Of a stretch of DNA of 64,000 nt, positions 44,079-53,374 are shown one piece after another. Position 1 is the first letter of the stretch, and each line of letters starts with the position of its first letter. The stretch lies in NCBI GenBank assembly GCA_009497875.2, contig CP032508.2, positions 310,001-374,000 on the forward strand. Direction: 5' to 3'. The translations under genes were made by a program, and so were the position numbers. The stretch comes from a gamma proteobacterium SS-5 (GTDB taxonomy: Bacteria; Pseudomonadota; Gammaproteobacteria; Chromatiales; Chromatiaceae). The notes under the pieces are model-generated. The model saw only the letters and a list, made by a program, of their open reading frames with translations. It did not search any database and was not told the DNA's origin.

Positions 44079-46253
44079 TCAGCCAAGCGTCCGGCTGATG
44101 CGAATCACGTCCGGGATGGTGCGGATGCGGCGCATGATGTTGGCCAGGTGCTTGCGGTTTTTCACCTCGATGATCAGGATCAGGGTCGAGGTGAGGCCGT
44201 CGCGCTCCTCGATGGCGACGTTCTCGATGTTGGAGCCCAGCTCGGCGATGGAGGCGGCCACCGTGGCCAGCACGCCGCGTTGATTGCCCACGGCGACGCG
44301 GATCTCGGTGGGGAAGTCGTTGTCTATGCCCGCCTCCCAGTCCAGCTCCAGCCAGCTCTCCCGCACCTTGCCCTCATGCAGGTTGGGGCACTCCTGACGG
44401 TGCACCACCATGCCCTTGCCGGGATTGAACACGGCGGTGATGGCATCCCCTGGGATGGGCCGACAGCACCTGGCGTAGTTTACCACCACCCCCTCGGTGC
44501 CCCTGATCACCAGCGGGTCGCTGTTGTGGTCGCGATAGCTGCCCTCGGGCAGGGTGCCTCCGGCCTGACCGGTAAGCCGCTGGGCCACCAGCAGGGGCAT
44601 GCGGTTGCCCAGGGCTATGTCCACCAGCAGGCTGTCCAGGGAGTCGATCTTCCACTCCGCCAGGGCCTGTTCGATGACACCTATGCTGATCTGCTCCAGG
44701 CAGCTGCCGTAGGCGCGCATCTCCTTGTCCAGCAGGCGGCGGCCCAGGTCCATGGCCTCCTGTTGCTTGATATTCTTCAGGTAGGCGCGGATGTAGCCAC
44801 GGGCCTTGCTGGTGGCGACGAAATTGAGCCAGGCGGGATTGGGCACGGCCCCCTCGCTGGTGATGATCTCCACCGTCTGGCCGTTGTGCAGACGGGTACG
44901 CAGAGGGGTCAGACGGCGGTCGATACGGGCCGCCACACAGCTATCCCCCACCCGCGAATGCACCGCATAGGCAAAGTCGATCACCGTGGCACCACGGGGC
45001 AGTACCAGGATATCGCCCTGGGGGGTGAACACATAGACCTCGTCGGGGAACAGATCGATCTTGACGTTCTCCAGGAACTCCATGGAATCACCCACCCCGC
45101 TCTGTAGCTCCAGCAGGCTGGAGAGCCATTCCGAGGCACCACGCGGCAGGGTGTCGCGGCCGTTGCGCGGGGTCTTGTAGATCCAGTGGGCGGCGATGCC
45201 ACACTCGGCCAGCTGGTGCATCTCGCGGGTTCGGATCTGGATCTCGATGGGAAAGCCGCTGGGGCCGATAAGGATGCTGTGCAACGACTGATAGCCATTG
45301 GCCTTGGGGATGGCGATATAGTCCTTGAAGCTGCCCGGCTTGGGCTTGTACAGGTTATGCACCACGCCGAGCACCCGATAACAGGTATCGACAGAATCGA
45401 CGATGATGCGAAACGCCAGCACGTCGGCCAGTTCCGACAGGGACAGGTGCTTGTCGCGCATCTTGCGATAGACGCTGTAGGGGTTCTTCTCCCGGCCGTA
45501 GGATTCGTTCTCTATGCCCTCCTGCTGCAGGCGCAGGCGCAGGGCGTGTTCGATGTGACTGAGGATCTCCTTGCGGTTGCCGCGATTGCGCCGGATGTGT
45601 TCCTTGATCACCGCATAGCGCCGGGGCCAGTGCGCCTTGAAGCCCAGTGCCTCCAGCTCCTGACGCATGCTGTTGATGCCAAAGCGGTTGGCGATGGGGG
45701 CGTAGATCTCCAGGGTCTCCTTGGCGATACGCCGCTTCTTCTCCGGCCGCATTACCCCCAGGGTGCGCATGTTGTGCAGGCGATCGGCCAGCTTGATGAT
45801 GATCACCCGAATGTCCTTGGCCACCGCCAGCATCATCTTGCGGAAGTTGGCCGCCTGGGCCTCGGCGCGGGAGCGGAAGTCCATCAGGGTCAGCTTGCTC
45901 ACCCCATCCACCAACTCGGCCACCTCGTCACCGAACTGGACCTGAAGGATCTCCTTGGTTGCCTCGGTATCCTCGATGACGTCGTGCAGTATGGCGGCGA
46001 TGATGCAGGCCTGATCCATGCGCATACCGGCCAGGATGCGGGCCACGGCCAGGGGGTGGTAGATGTAGGGTTCGCCGGTGAGGCGGGATTGGTTTTGATG
46101 TACTTCGGCGCTGAACAGGTAGGCGCGATACACCTCGCGCACCTGTTCGGTGCTCATGTAGTCGTCCAGATAGGCGCAAAGATCACTGATCAGGAGGCGG
46201 TGACCCACCTCCTCTTCCAGCTGAGGTCCGTCCGTCTCCTCCTGGTCAGCCAC
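44079..46253 (-). CDS. spoT: Bifunctional (p)ppGpp synthetase/hydrolase SpoT
   Basis: The 724-residue protein has an HD hydrolase domain (ILHDVIEDTE, RLHNMRTLG), a synthetase domain (DVLAFRIIVDSVDTCY, SFKDYIAIPKANGYQSLH), a TGS domain (VYVFTPQGDILVLPRGATVIDFAYAVH) and a C-terminal ACT domain (about 650-724). The position of the SpoT RxKD motif reads SFKD, keeping Lys and Asp that mark bifunctional enzymes, with Ser for Arg. It sets the stringent alarmone level. The start is GTG. It follows rpoZ by 35 bp. Confidence 0.96.
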   Translation of the reverse strand: MADQEETDGPQLEEEVGHRLLISDLCAYLDDYMSTEQVREVYRAYLFSAEVHQNQSRLTGEPYIYHPLAVARILAGMRMDQACIIAAILHDVIEDTEATKEILQVQFGDEVAELVDGVSKLTLMDFRSRAEAQAANFRKMMLAVAKDIRVIIIKLADRLHNMRTLGVMRPEKKRRIAKETLEIYAPIANRFGINSMRQELEALGFKAHWPRRYAVIKEHIRRNRGNRKEILSHIEHALRLRLQQEGIENESYGREKNPYSVYRKMRDKHLSLSELADVLAFRIIVDSVDTCYRVLGVVHNLYKPKPGSFKDYIAIPKANGYQSLHSILIGPSGFPIEIQIRTREMHQLAECGIAAHWIYKTPRNGRDTLPRGASEWLSSLLELQSGVGDSMEFLENVKIDLFPDEVYVFTPQGDILVLPRGATVIDFAYAVHSRVGDSCVAARIDRRLTPLRTRLHNGQTVEIITSEGAVPNPAWLNFVATSKARGYIRAYLKNIKQQEAMDLGRRLLDKEMRAYGSCLEQISIGVIEQALAEWKIDSLDSLLVDIALGNRMPLLVAQRLTGQAGGTLPEGSYRDHNSDPLVIRGTEGVVVNYARCCRPIPGDAITAVFNPGKGMVVHRQECPNLHEGKVRESWLELDWEAGIDNDFPTEIRVAVGNQRGVLATVAASIAELGSNIENVAIEERDGLTSTLILIIEVKNRKHLANIMRRIRTIPDVIRISRTLG

Positions 46254-46288
46254 AGGCAGGCCTGGTAGCCCGCTGGGTTTGGGGTCTC

Positions 46289-46591
46289 CTAGTGCTCAAG
46301 GGGCATCTCATCGACCTCTACCTCTACCTCCACCGCCAGGGCAGCGGCCAGTTCGGCCTCTTCCCGCGCCGCCTCGGCGGCATCGGCGGCCTCCCGCTCG
46401 ACGATGATCTGGCGCGTGATCAGCCCTTCGGCGATCTCCCGCAGGGCAATCACCGTGGGCTTGTCGTTCTCTGGCGGCACCAGGGGATCGACGCCATTGG
46501 CGATCTGCCGGGCGCGCTTGGTCGCCAGCAGGACCAGGTCAAAGCGGTTGTCCACGTTGTCTAGGCAGTCTTCAACGGTAATACGGGCCAT
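46289..46591 (-). CDS. rpoZ: RNA polymerase omega subunit RpoZ
   Basis: The 100-residue protein carries the omega signature [20 protein letters not shown], then [11 protein letters not shown] and [15 protein letters not shown]. It helps assemble RNA polymerase and takes part in binding ppGpp, which fits its operon with spoT. The C-terminal 30 residues are an acidic Ala/Glu/Val tail ([19 protein letters not shown]) longer than in E. coli. ATG 46591 begins the conserved MARITVED; an earlier start is not needed. Confidence 0.95.
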   Translation of the reverse strand: MARITVEDCLDNVDNRFDLVLLATKRARQIANGVDPLVPPENDKPTVIALREIAEGLITRQIIVEREAADAAEAAREEAELAAALAVEVEVEVDEMPLEH

Positions 46592-46692
46592 GGGATCGTC
46601 TCTCCTGGGGGGCACGCCTGAGCGTACTGGGTGTGAAAACCGCTTATCTTAGCCAAGGGGACAGGGAAAATCCACGGCCAATGGCGGGTGTC

Positions 46693-47622
46693 TCAAACAT
46701 AGGGCGATGGCTCGGTGCCGGGCCGGGTCTTGAAACGCCGGTGCATCCAGATGTATTGCTCCGGGGCCTGGCGCACCCAGGCCTCGATCCGGGCGTTGAT
46801 GCGACGGGCATCCGCCACGGAGTCATCGCTGGGAAAGTCTTCCAGAACCGGCCCCAGACAGACCCTGTAACCCTGATTGTCCGGCTTGCGCAGCAGCACA
46901 TAGGGCAGCACCACGGCATCGGAGAGGCGGGCAAAGCGACTGGTGGCCGGGTTGCAGGCGGCCTCCTGGCCAAAAAAGGGGGCGAACACCTTGCTTTTGT
47001 GACCGAAGTTCTGATCCGGAGCGAACCAGACCCCCTGGTTGGCCTTGAGGGCGCGCAGCATGCCCTTGACATCCTCCCGCGGCAGGGGCTGACCGTAGCG
47101 TCGCCCCCGGCAGCGCTGAAAGAAGCCCTCGATCACCGGATTCTCATGGGGCCGGTACATGGGTCTAATGACCTGCCCCTGGGCCATCTGCGCCAGCACA
47201 TAGGCGCTCAGGTCCAGACTGCTGAAATGAGCGGAGAGAAAGATCACTCCCCTGCCCGGGGCGAAGGCCTGGGCGATCAGCCCCTGCTCTGTCGGCGCTT
47301 GCGGCAGTTCCACCAGGGCCATCAGCCGCCGGGGATTCATCCACCAGGCCATGGCCAGCTCCATCAGTCCCTGACCGGTGGAGATGAAATGGGCCTTGAG
47401 CAGGGCGGCCCGCTCGGCCTCGCCCCACGCGGGCAGACAGAGATCGATGTTGATCCGGGCTATACCCACCCGGCGCGGGGACAGCCGGTAGAGCAGCCGT
47501 CCCAGCAGGCCACCTAGGGCCATGATCAACGGATAGGGCAGGAGCACCGCCAGACGCAGCAGGCCAAGCCCCAGCCACAGCGGCCAATTGCGTGGGGCAA
47601 GGGGATGGGTGTCGGCCTTCAT
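46693..47622 (-). CDS. Lipid A lauroyl/myristoyl-type acyltransferase (LpxL/HtrB family)
   Basis: The 309-residue inner-membrane protein has an N-terminal hydrophobic anchor (LGLGLLRLAVLLPYPLIMAL). The lysophospholipid acyltransferase motif FLSAHFSSLDLSAY (HxxxxD) is followed by PMYRPHENPVIEGFFQRCRG and WFAPDQNFG. It adds a secondary acyl chain to lipid A. Start ATG 47622 is used; ATG 47631 lies three codons earlier. Any longer start would read into a 7-bp tandem repeat and is unlikely. It lies 101 bp before rpoZ on the same strand and diverges from glnE. Confidence 0.92.
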   Translation of the reverse strand: MKADTHPLAPRNWPLWLGLGLLRLAVLLPYPLIMALGGLLGRLLYRLSPRRVGIARINIDLCLPAWGEAERAALLKAHFISTGQGLMELAMAWWMNPRRLMALVELPQAPTEQGLIAQAFAPGRGVIFLSAHFSSLDLSAYVLAQMAQGQVIRPMYRPHENPVIEGFFQRCRGRRYGQPLPREDVKGMLRALKANQGVWFAPDQNFGHKSKVFAPFFGQEAACNPATSRFARLSDAVVLPYVLLRKPDNQGYRVCLGPVLEDFPSDDSVADARRINARIEAWVRQAPEQYIWMHRRFKTRPGTEPSPYV

Positions 47623-47672
47623 GGGCACCATTCTATCCCGTGCCAACCGGGCGTTCCATATTCTCCATCTGG

Positions 47673-47853
47673 AGACAGAAGACGGAGGACAGAAGACAGA
47701 TTTTTGCGTCGCTGCGCGACAGATTAAGTAAAACTGGCGCGAAGCGCCTCTGTCCTCTGTCCTCTGTCCTCTGTCCTCTGTCCTCTGTCCTCTGTCCTCT
47801 GTCCTCTGTCCTCTGTCCTCTGTCCTCTGTCCTCTGTCCTCTGTCCTCTGTCC
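47673..47853. repeat. Hairpin repeat (family E) with 15-unit tandem CCTCTGT array
   Basis: The left part (AGACAGAAGACGGAGGACAG) and the right part (GTCCTCTGTCCTCTGTCC) are complementary in kind. The right part is expanded to 15 perfect copies of CCTCTGT at 47747-47851. The centre holds GCGTCGCTGCGCGAC. A related unexpanded copy lies at 55183-55306, and smaller traces at 9786-9810, 10228-10255 and 12110-12190. The array occupies the divergent lpxL/glnE promoter region. Confidence 0.95.
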
Positions 47854-47892
47854 AGGGTAAGCTAGAGATCCACTGATTTCCCGGTTATCCCC

Positions 47893-50772
47893 ATGTCCGC
47901 AGACCCCAGCCCTTTGATTCAGCAGGCCGAACACCGGCTCAACCACTGGCGGGAACAGGCCCGCTCCAAGGGTCTGGCCGATGACCTAGGCGGGCTGGAG
48001 GGGCAGGCGCTGAGGGTGTTTGAGGCGAGCGAATTTGTCGCCCAAGGCTGTGGCCGGGAGCCCGCCCTGCTGCGCGACCTGCTCGATCAGGGTCGGCTGG
48101 AGCGCGCCTATGCCGAGGGCGAGATGGAGCAGCATCTGCGCCGGGCGCTGGATGGGATAGGCACAGAGCCCGAGCTGCACAGCGCCCTGCGCCGCTTTCG
48201 CCGGTCCGAGATGCTGCGCATCATCTGGCGCGATCTGGCGGGCAGCGCCCCCCTGGCCGAGACCCTGGAAGATCTATCCGCCCTGGCCGATGCCTGCATC
48301 ATCCAGGCCCTGGATTGTCTCTACCCCCTGCTCTGCGCCCAGTTCGGCACCCCCATCGGTGAGCACAGCGGCCAGCCCCAGCAACTGCTGGTGTTGGCCA
48401 TGGGTAAGCTGGGGGCGCAAGAGCTGAACCTGTCCTCGGACATCGACCTGATCTTTGCCTTCGAGGAGAACGGCCAGACCGACGGCCGCCGCCCCCAGGC
48501 CAATGAGCAATTCTTCACCCGCCTGTGCCAAAAGCTGGTGCAGGCCCTGGACAACCGCACCTTCGACGGCTTCGTATTCCGTACCGACACCCGCCTACGC
48601 CCCTTCGGCGACTCCGGTCCCCTGGCCTGTAGCTTTGATTTCCTGGAGGATTACTATCAGTCCCAGGCCCGCGAGTGGGAGCGTTACGCCATGGTCAAGG
48701 CACGGGTGATCGGCGGTGATGCCCAGGCCGGCGCGCGCCTGGCCGAGCTGCTGAGGCCCTTCGTCTATCGCCGTTACCTGGACTTTGGCGCGATCGAATC
48801 CATCCGCGACATGAAACGCCTGATTGCCAAGGAGATGCACAAAAAGGGCATGGACGCCAACATCAAGCTGGGCCGCGGCGGCATCCGCGAGATCGAATTC
48901 ATCGGCCAGGCCTTCCAGTTGATCCGTGGCGGGCGCGATACCGATCTGCAGATTCGCCCCATCCAGCAGGTGCTGGCGCGTCTGGGCGAACGCGACCTGC
49001 TGCCGCCCAAGGCGGTGAGCGAGCTGACCCAGGCCTACATCTTCCTGCGCCGGGTGGAGAACCGGCTGCAGGCCTGGCGCGACGAACAGACCCACCTGCT
49101 GCCGCTGGACGAAGACCCGACCCAGCTGGAGCTGAACCGACTGCGCCTGGCCCGCGCCATGGGCCATGCCCAGTGGGCGGGGTTCAACGCCGAGCTGGAG
49201 GAGCACAGACGCCGGGTACAGGGGCACTTCGATCAGGTATTCGCCGCCCCCCAGGCGGATGAGGAACCGGACGACACCCCCCTGCTGCTGCTCTGGAAGG
49301 GCCTGCTGGACGAGGATCAGGCCCTGCAGGCCCTGACCCAGGCCGGTTACCGCCAGGCTGCGGACAGCCTGGCACTGCTACAGCGCCTGCGCGAATCCAC
49401 CGCCATGCGCGCCCAGGGGCAGCGCGGTCAGGGGCGCATGGCCCAGCTCATGCCCCTGCTGCTGGAGGCCGTCGGTCGCAGCGCCGAGCCGGATGCCGTG
49501 CTCGCCCGCCTGCTGCCCCTGCTGGAGGCGGTGGCCCGGCGCACCGCCTATCTGGCCCTGCTGGTGGAAAGCCCCATGGCCCTGTCGCAACTGGTGCGCC
49601 TGGCCGGGGAGAGCCTGTGGATCATCCACCGTCTGACCCAACAGCCCCTGCTGCTGGACGAACTGCTCGACCCGCGCCGCCTCTATAGCCCGCTGCACCG
49701 CCAGGACCTGGAGCAGGAACTGACCCACCTGCTGGAGCCGGTAAAAGACGATATGGAGCAGCAGATGGACCGCATGCGCCAGTTTGCCCACGGCCAGATG
49801 CTGCGGGTGGCGGCGGCGGACGTCACCGGTGCCATCCCCCTGATGGTGGTCAGCGACTACCTCACCGACATCGCCAGCGTGGTGCTGCAGCGGGTAGTGG
49901 AACAGGCCTGGAACGACCTCGTCCCCAAGCACGGCAAACCGAGGTTGCCCCAGGGCGAGGGCGGCTTTGTCGTGATCGGCTACGGCAAGCTTGGCGGCAT
50001 CGAGCTGGGCTATGGCTCGGATCTGGACCTGGTCTTTCTGCACGGCAGCGATGATCACAACGCCCAGACCGATGGCGAGCGGCCCATCCCCAACGATGTC
50101 TTCTATGCCCGCCTGGGCCAGAAGATGATGCACCGCATCACCACCCGCACCCCCGCCGGTCAGCTCTACGAGGTCGATATGCGGCTGCGCCCCAACGGCA
50201 ACTCAGGCCTGCTGGTCAGTGGCATCCACAGCTTCGAGGCCTATCAGAAGCAGGACGCCTGGACCTGGGAACACCAGGCCCTGGTACGCGCCCGCGCCAT
50301 CGCCGGCGACCCGCTGCTGATTGCCCACTTCCAGCAGATACGGCACGAGGTGCTGGCCCAGCCCCGTGACCCGGAAAAACTGCGCCTGGAGGTAGTGGAG
50401 ATGCGCGAGAAGATGCGCGCCAGCCTGGACAAGAGCGATGCCGACTGGTTCGACATCAAGCAGGGCCATGGCGGTATTACCGATATTGAATTTATGGTTC
50501 AATACGCCGTCTTGCGCTGGGCCCATGAACACCCGGAGCTGACCGACTGGAGCGACAACATCCGCCTGCTGGAGACCCTGGCCCGGCGGCAACTGCTGAA
50601 AGGCCAATCGGCCGAGCACCTGAGCGGCATTTACAAGGTATTACGCGCGGTCTATCACCGCCAGACCCTGCAGGAGCAACCCGGCCTCGCCCCCCGGAGC
50701 AAGCTGGAGGAAGAGCGCCGCATGGTGGAAGAGATCTGGCAGCAGATGATGTTGCCGGACTCCAGCTTGTAG
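47893..50772 (+). CDS. glnE: Glutamine synthetase adenylyltransferase/deadenylase GlnE
   Basis: The 959-residue protein has two nucleotidyltransferase halves. The first active site is GKLGAQELNLSSDIDLIFAF and the second is GKLGGIELGYGSDLDLVFLH. The conserved IKLGRGGIREIEF and IKQGHGGITDIEFMVQY follow each. The N-terminal half removes AMP from glutamine synthetase and the C-terminal half adds it, under PII control. Length matches the E. coli protein. It begins 40 bp after the 7-bp tandem repeat and lies upstream of ilvE, a common order. Confidence 0.97.
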   Translation: MSADPSPLIQQAEHRLNHWREQARSKGLADDLGGLEGQALRVFEASEFVAQGCGREPALLRDLLDQGRLERAYAEGEMEQHLRRALDGIGTEPELHSALRRFRRSEMLRIIWRDLAGSAPLAETLEDLSALADACIIQALDCLYPLLCAQFGTPIGEHSGQPQQLLVLAMGKLGAQELNLSSDIDLIFAFEENGQTDGRRPQANEQFFTRLCQKLVQALDNRTFDGFVFRTDTRLRPFGDSGPLACSFDFLEDYYQSQAREWERYAMVKARVIGGDAQAGARLAELLRPFVYRRYLDFGAIESIRDMKRLIAKEMHKKGMDANIKLGRGGIREIEFIGQAFQLIRGGRDTDLQIRPIQQVLARLGERDLLPPKAVSELTQAYIFLRRVENRLQAWRDEQTHLLPLDEDPTQLELNRLRLARAMGHAQWAGFNAELEEHRRRVQGHFDQVFAAPQADEEPDDTPLLLLWKGLLDEDQALQALTQAGYRQAADSLALLQRLRESTAMRAQGQRGQGRMAQLMPLLLEAVGRSAEPDAVLARLLPLLEAVARRTAYLALLVESPMALSQLVRLAGESLWIIHRLTQQPLLLDELLDPRRLYSPLHRQDLEQELTHLLEPVKDDMEQQMDRMRQFAHGQMLRVAAADVTGAIPLMVVSDYLTDIASVVLQRVVEQAWNDLVPKHGKPRLPQGEGGFVVIGYGKLGGIELGYGSDLDLVFLHGSDDHNAQTDGERPIPNDVFYARLGQKMMHRITTRTPAGQLYEVDMRLRPNGNSGLLVSGIHSFEAYQKQDAWTWEHQALVRARAIAGDPLLIAHFQQIRHEVLAQPRDPEKLRLEVVEMREKMRASLDKSDADWFDIKQGHGGITDIEFMVQYAVLRWAHEHPELTDWSDNIRLLETLARRQLLKGQSAEHLSGIYKVLRAVYHRQTLQEQPGLAPRSKLEEERRMVEEIWQQMMLPDSSL

Positions 50773-50800
50773 GTAGGGCTTCATCCTGCTCATTAATGCA

Positions 50801-51256
50801 GGACGCAGAGTACGCGAAGAAGCGCAGAGATCGCCGAGTTAAAAGATTTGGTGGCTGCTTGCCCACGCCCCAAGCGCGGATAGCGCAAGCGCTGAGTGGT
50901 TTGTACGAGAAGTCATTAACCTATAAAGAGCATTTGGCCACAGAGCCACAGAGTACACAGAGAAAAATCAATGTGTTGGAAAGCGAGCACTCAACACCTT
51001 CTAGGTGAGCCCGGTCTGATAGGTAACTCATTGAAACAACTCTGTGATCTCGGCTCTGGCTCCAGGCTTTGCTCTACCTCCTCCGTCGGGCCTACAGGGA
51101 GGTAGGTCATGCCAAACCGATGAACCCACACCTAGCCCCAAAGGGCGGTAGGTGTGGGGCGGTGGCCCTGGAGTCGTCTGTGTCTCTGTGGCTTAACTGA
51201 GGAATATAGGATTAACCCTCTGCGGTGCTCTGCGCTTCTCTGCGAACTCTGCGTCC
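50801..51256. repeat. Three repeats nested in one another (families A, B, C)
   Basis: Family A arms lie at 50801-50840 and 51218-51256. Between them is a full family B copy at 50918-51210, and inside that, at 51051-51177, the 127-bp element C. Removing C leaves B at exactly 166 bp, equal to the copy at 24554-24719. The 77 bases at 50841-50917 belong to none of these. The glnE-ilvE gap of 547 bp contains no gene. Confidence 0.88.
51051..51177. mobile_element. 127-bp hairpin element C, copy 1 (inserted in repeat B)
   Basis: It starts CGGCT, ends GTCGT and matches 53525-53651 over the same 127-bp length, the last 75 bases almost perfectly. Two hairpins are visible: CTACCTCC...GGAGGTAG in the first half, and CCCACACCTA (51125-51134) with TAGGTGTGGG (51149-51158). 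Comparison with 24554-24719 shows a clean insertion after GTGATCT without target duplication. No gene is encoded, so any movement must rely on an enzyme elsewhere. Confidence 0.8.
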
Positions 51257-51319
51257 TGACTATATGGCAAGGCTTAGTCGGGCTGACGGCTTCCCTATTT
51301 ATCGTTTGAGGCAACAAAC

Positions 51320-52240
51320 ATGAGTTTTTCTGATCGTGACGGCGTGATCTGGCTGGACGGAGAGATGGTCCCCTGGCGCGAGGCCAAGACCCACGTACTC
51401 ACCCACACCCTGCACTACGGCATGGGGGTTTTCGAAGGGGTACGCGCCTACAAGGCAGAAAAGGGCACCGCCATCTTCCGCCTGCAGGAGCACACCGACC
51501 GCCTGTTCCGCTCGGCCCACATCCTCGGCATGAAGATGCCCTACGACAAGGCAACCCTCAACCAGGCTCAGCTGGCCGCAGTGCGCGAAAACGGTCTCGA
51601 CTCGGCCTACATCCGCCCTATGTGCTTCTACGGCTCGGAGGGCATGGGCCTGCGCGCCGACAACCTGCAGGTCCACTGCATGGTCGCCGCCTGGAACTGG
51701 GGCAGCTATCTGGGCGAGGACAACATGCAAAACGGCATCAAGGTGCGCGTTTCCTCCTTCACCCGCCACCATGTCAACATCACCATGTGCCGGGCCAAGG
51801 CCAACGGCAACTACATGAACTCCATGCTGGCGCTGAAAGAGGCGCAGGACTCGGGCTGCGACGAGGCCCTGCTGCTGGACGCCGAGGGCTATGTAATGGA
51901 AGGCTCAGGCGAGAACATCTTCATCGTCCGCGATGGCGTCATCTACACCCCGGACCTGACCTCGGCCCTGGACGGCATCACCCGCAACACGGTCATCACC
52001 CTGGCCACCGAGCTTAAATTAAAGGTGATCGAAAAACGCATCACCCGCGACGAAGTCTATATCGCCGACGAGGCCTTCTTCACCGGCACCGCCGCCGAGG
52101 TCACGCCGATCCGCATGGTGGATGGCCGCCCCATCGGCAACGGCGGCCGCGGCCCCATCACCGAGCAGTTGCAAAAACTCTATTTCGACCATGTCCATGG
52201 CCGCAGGGTGTTTCACCGCGACTGGCTAAGCTACGTTTAA
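51320..52240 (+). CDS. ilvE: Branched-chain amino acid aminotransferase IlvE
   Basis: The 306-residue class IV PLP enzyme shows the IlvE pattern: WLDGEMVPWREAKTHVLTHT, LHYGMGVFEGVRAY, NYMNSMLALKEAQ (with the likely PLP lysine), DEALLLDAEGYVMEGSGENIF and FFTGTAAEVTPI. It makes the last step of valine, leucine and isoleucine synthesis. It is followed at 7 bp by the zinc-finger gene, a standing neighbour in many gammaproteobacteria. Confidence 0.96.
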   Translation: MSFSDRDGVIWLDGEMVPWREAKTHVLTHTLHYGMGVFEGVRAYKAEKGTAIFRLQEHTDRLFRSAHILGMKMPYDKATLNQAQLAAVRENGLDSAYIRPMCFYGSEGMGLRADNLQVHCMVAAWNWGSYLGEDNMQNGIKVRVSSFTRHHVNITMCRAKANGNYMNSMLALKEAQDSGCDEALLLDAEGYVMEGSGENIFIVRDGVIYTPDLTSALDGITRNTVITLATELKLKVIEKRITRDEVYIADEAFFTGTAAEVTPIRMVDGRPIGNGGRGPITEQLQKLYFDHVHGRRVFHRDWLSYV

Positions 52241-52247
52241 GGGAATC

Positions 52248-52451
52248 ATGGCCATGAGTTCACACGCCAGCGGCATCGCCCATCAGGTCAGCTCCTACTA
52301 CAAGGTCGAACCAGCGGAACTGCCCATCAGCTGCCCGCGCAGCAATGAAGAGGTCGCCAGCCTGCACCCCAGGGTCTATCTGAGCTTCGACAAACAGGGC
52401 CAGACCGAGTGTCCCTACTGCGGGGCGCGGTTCGAACTGCTCAAGGAGTGA
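52248..52451 (+). CDS. Zinc-finger protein (zf-CHCC family)
   Basis: A 67-residue protein whose C-terminal half matches the zf-CHCC domain: ELPISCPRSN, HPRVYLSFDKQG, ECPYCGARFEL, with Cys/His/Cys/Cys placed as zinc ligands. It resembles the mitochondrial complex I subunit NDUFS6 family, and in bacteria it is usually encoded beside ilvE, as here. GGGA lies 4 bases before ATG 52248; ATG 52254 is possible. The stop overlaps a GTG that starts the next gene. Confidence 0.9.
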   Translation: MAMSSHASGIAHQVSSYYKVEPAELPISCPRSNEEVASLHPRVYLSFDKQGQTECPYCGARFELLKE

Positions 52452-53374
52452 GTCCGACACCGCCCAAGCCCTGGGTGATCTGGCGCTTCATTGATGGCAA
52501 ACCGGGCCACGAGAACCAATCCCTGGGCCTGGTCCAGGCGCTACAGCGGCTGGGCCGCTTTGTCTGCCAGGATATTTCCGTGGCATCGGGCCTGCTGGGC
52601 GGGCTGGGCCAGTTGCGCACAGAGGCCGCCCGGCTCGCCCCCCCCCACCTGCTCATCGGTGCCGGGCATGGCACCCACCTGCCCCTGCTGCTGGCGCGCT
52701 GGCGTTATGGCGGGCGCAGCCTGGTTTTGATGCGGCCCAGCCTGCCGCTGGGCTGGTTCGATCTCTGTCTGATCCCGCAACACGACAACCCGCCCGCCTC
52801 GGCGCGGATACTGCCTACCCTGGGTGCCCTGAACAGCATCCAGCCCAGTCGGCAGCAGGACATGCGCCAGGGCCTGATCCTGCTCGGCGGGCCCAGCCCG
52901 CATTTTCACTGGGATAGCCAGCAGCTGCTGCGCCAGATCGGCCTGCTGCTGGCGCAGAACCCGCAGGTGCAGTATCGCCTGAGCGACTCGCGACGCACCC
53001 CCTCGGACCTACTGCCGCTGTTGGCGGCCAGGCAAGCGACCAACCTGAGCCTGATCCCGCACCGCGACACTGGCCCAGGCTGGGTCAATCAGGCCCTGGC
53101 CGAGTGTGGTCAGGTCTGGGTCAGCATGGACTCGGTATCCATGATCTACGAGGCCCTCAGTGCCGGTTGCGCCGTCGGCGTCCTGCCCCTGACACCCCGT
53201 GGCCAGGGTCGCCTTAGCCGGGGTCTGCAACCCTTATTGCAGCAACAACGCCTGTGCCTGTTTGATGAGCAGGGCGGCTACCTAGGCCAACTCAGGCCCA
53301 CAGAGCCGCTGCAAGAGGCCAACCGCTGCGCCCAATACATCATCCAGCGCTGGCGGCTGGGGGATGGAGAATGA
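52448..53374 (+). CDS. ELM1/GtrOC1-like family protein (DUF1022)
   Basis: A 308-residue protein with the pattern of the ELM1 family: WRFIDGKPGHENQSLGLVQAL, LIGAGHGTHLPLLLAR, LGGPSPHFHWD and WVSMDSVSMIYEALSAGCAVGVL. Bacterial members lie in LPS or cell-envelope gene clusters and resemble glycosyltransferase folds, but their reaction is unproven. GTG 52448, overlapping the stop of the zinc-finger gene, is the likely coupled start; 52409 would add residues read out of the upstream gene. A glycosyltransferase gene follows after 700 bp. Confidence 0.85.
   Translation: MSPTPPKPWVIWRFIDGKPGHENQSLGLVQALQRLGRFVCQDISVASGLLGGLGQLRTEAARLAPPHLLIGAGHGTHLPLLLARWRYGGRSLVLMRPSLPLGWFDLCLIPQHDNPPASARILPTLGALNSIQPSRQQDMRQGLILLGGPSPHFHWDSQQLLRQIGLLLAQNPQVQYRLSDSRRTPSDLLPLLAARQATNLSLIPHRDTGPGWVNQALAECGQVWVSMDSVSMIYEALSAGCAVGVLPLTPRGQGRLSRGLQPLLQQQRLCLFDEQGGYLGQLRPTEPLQEANRCAQYIIQRWRLGDGE

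Noticed and set aside
46693-47946. 417-residue version of the lipid A acyltransferase with QRTEDRG repeats
   Set aside because: The repeats are a translation of the 7-bp tandem array; homology begins at 47622.
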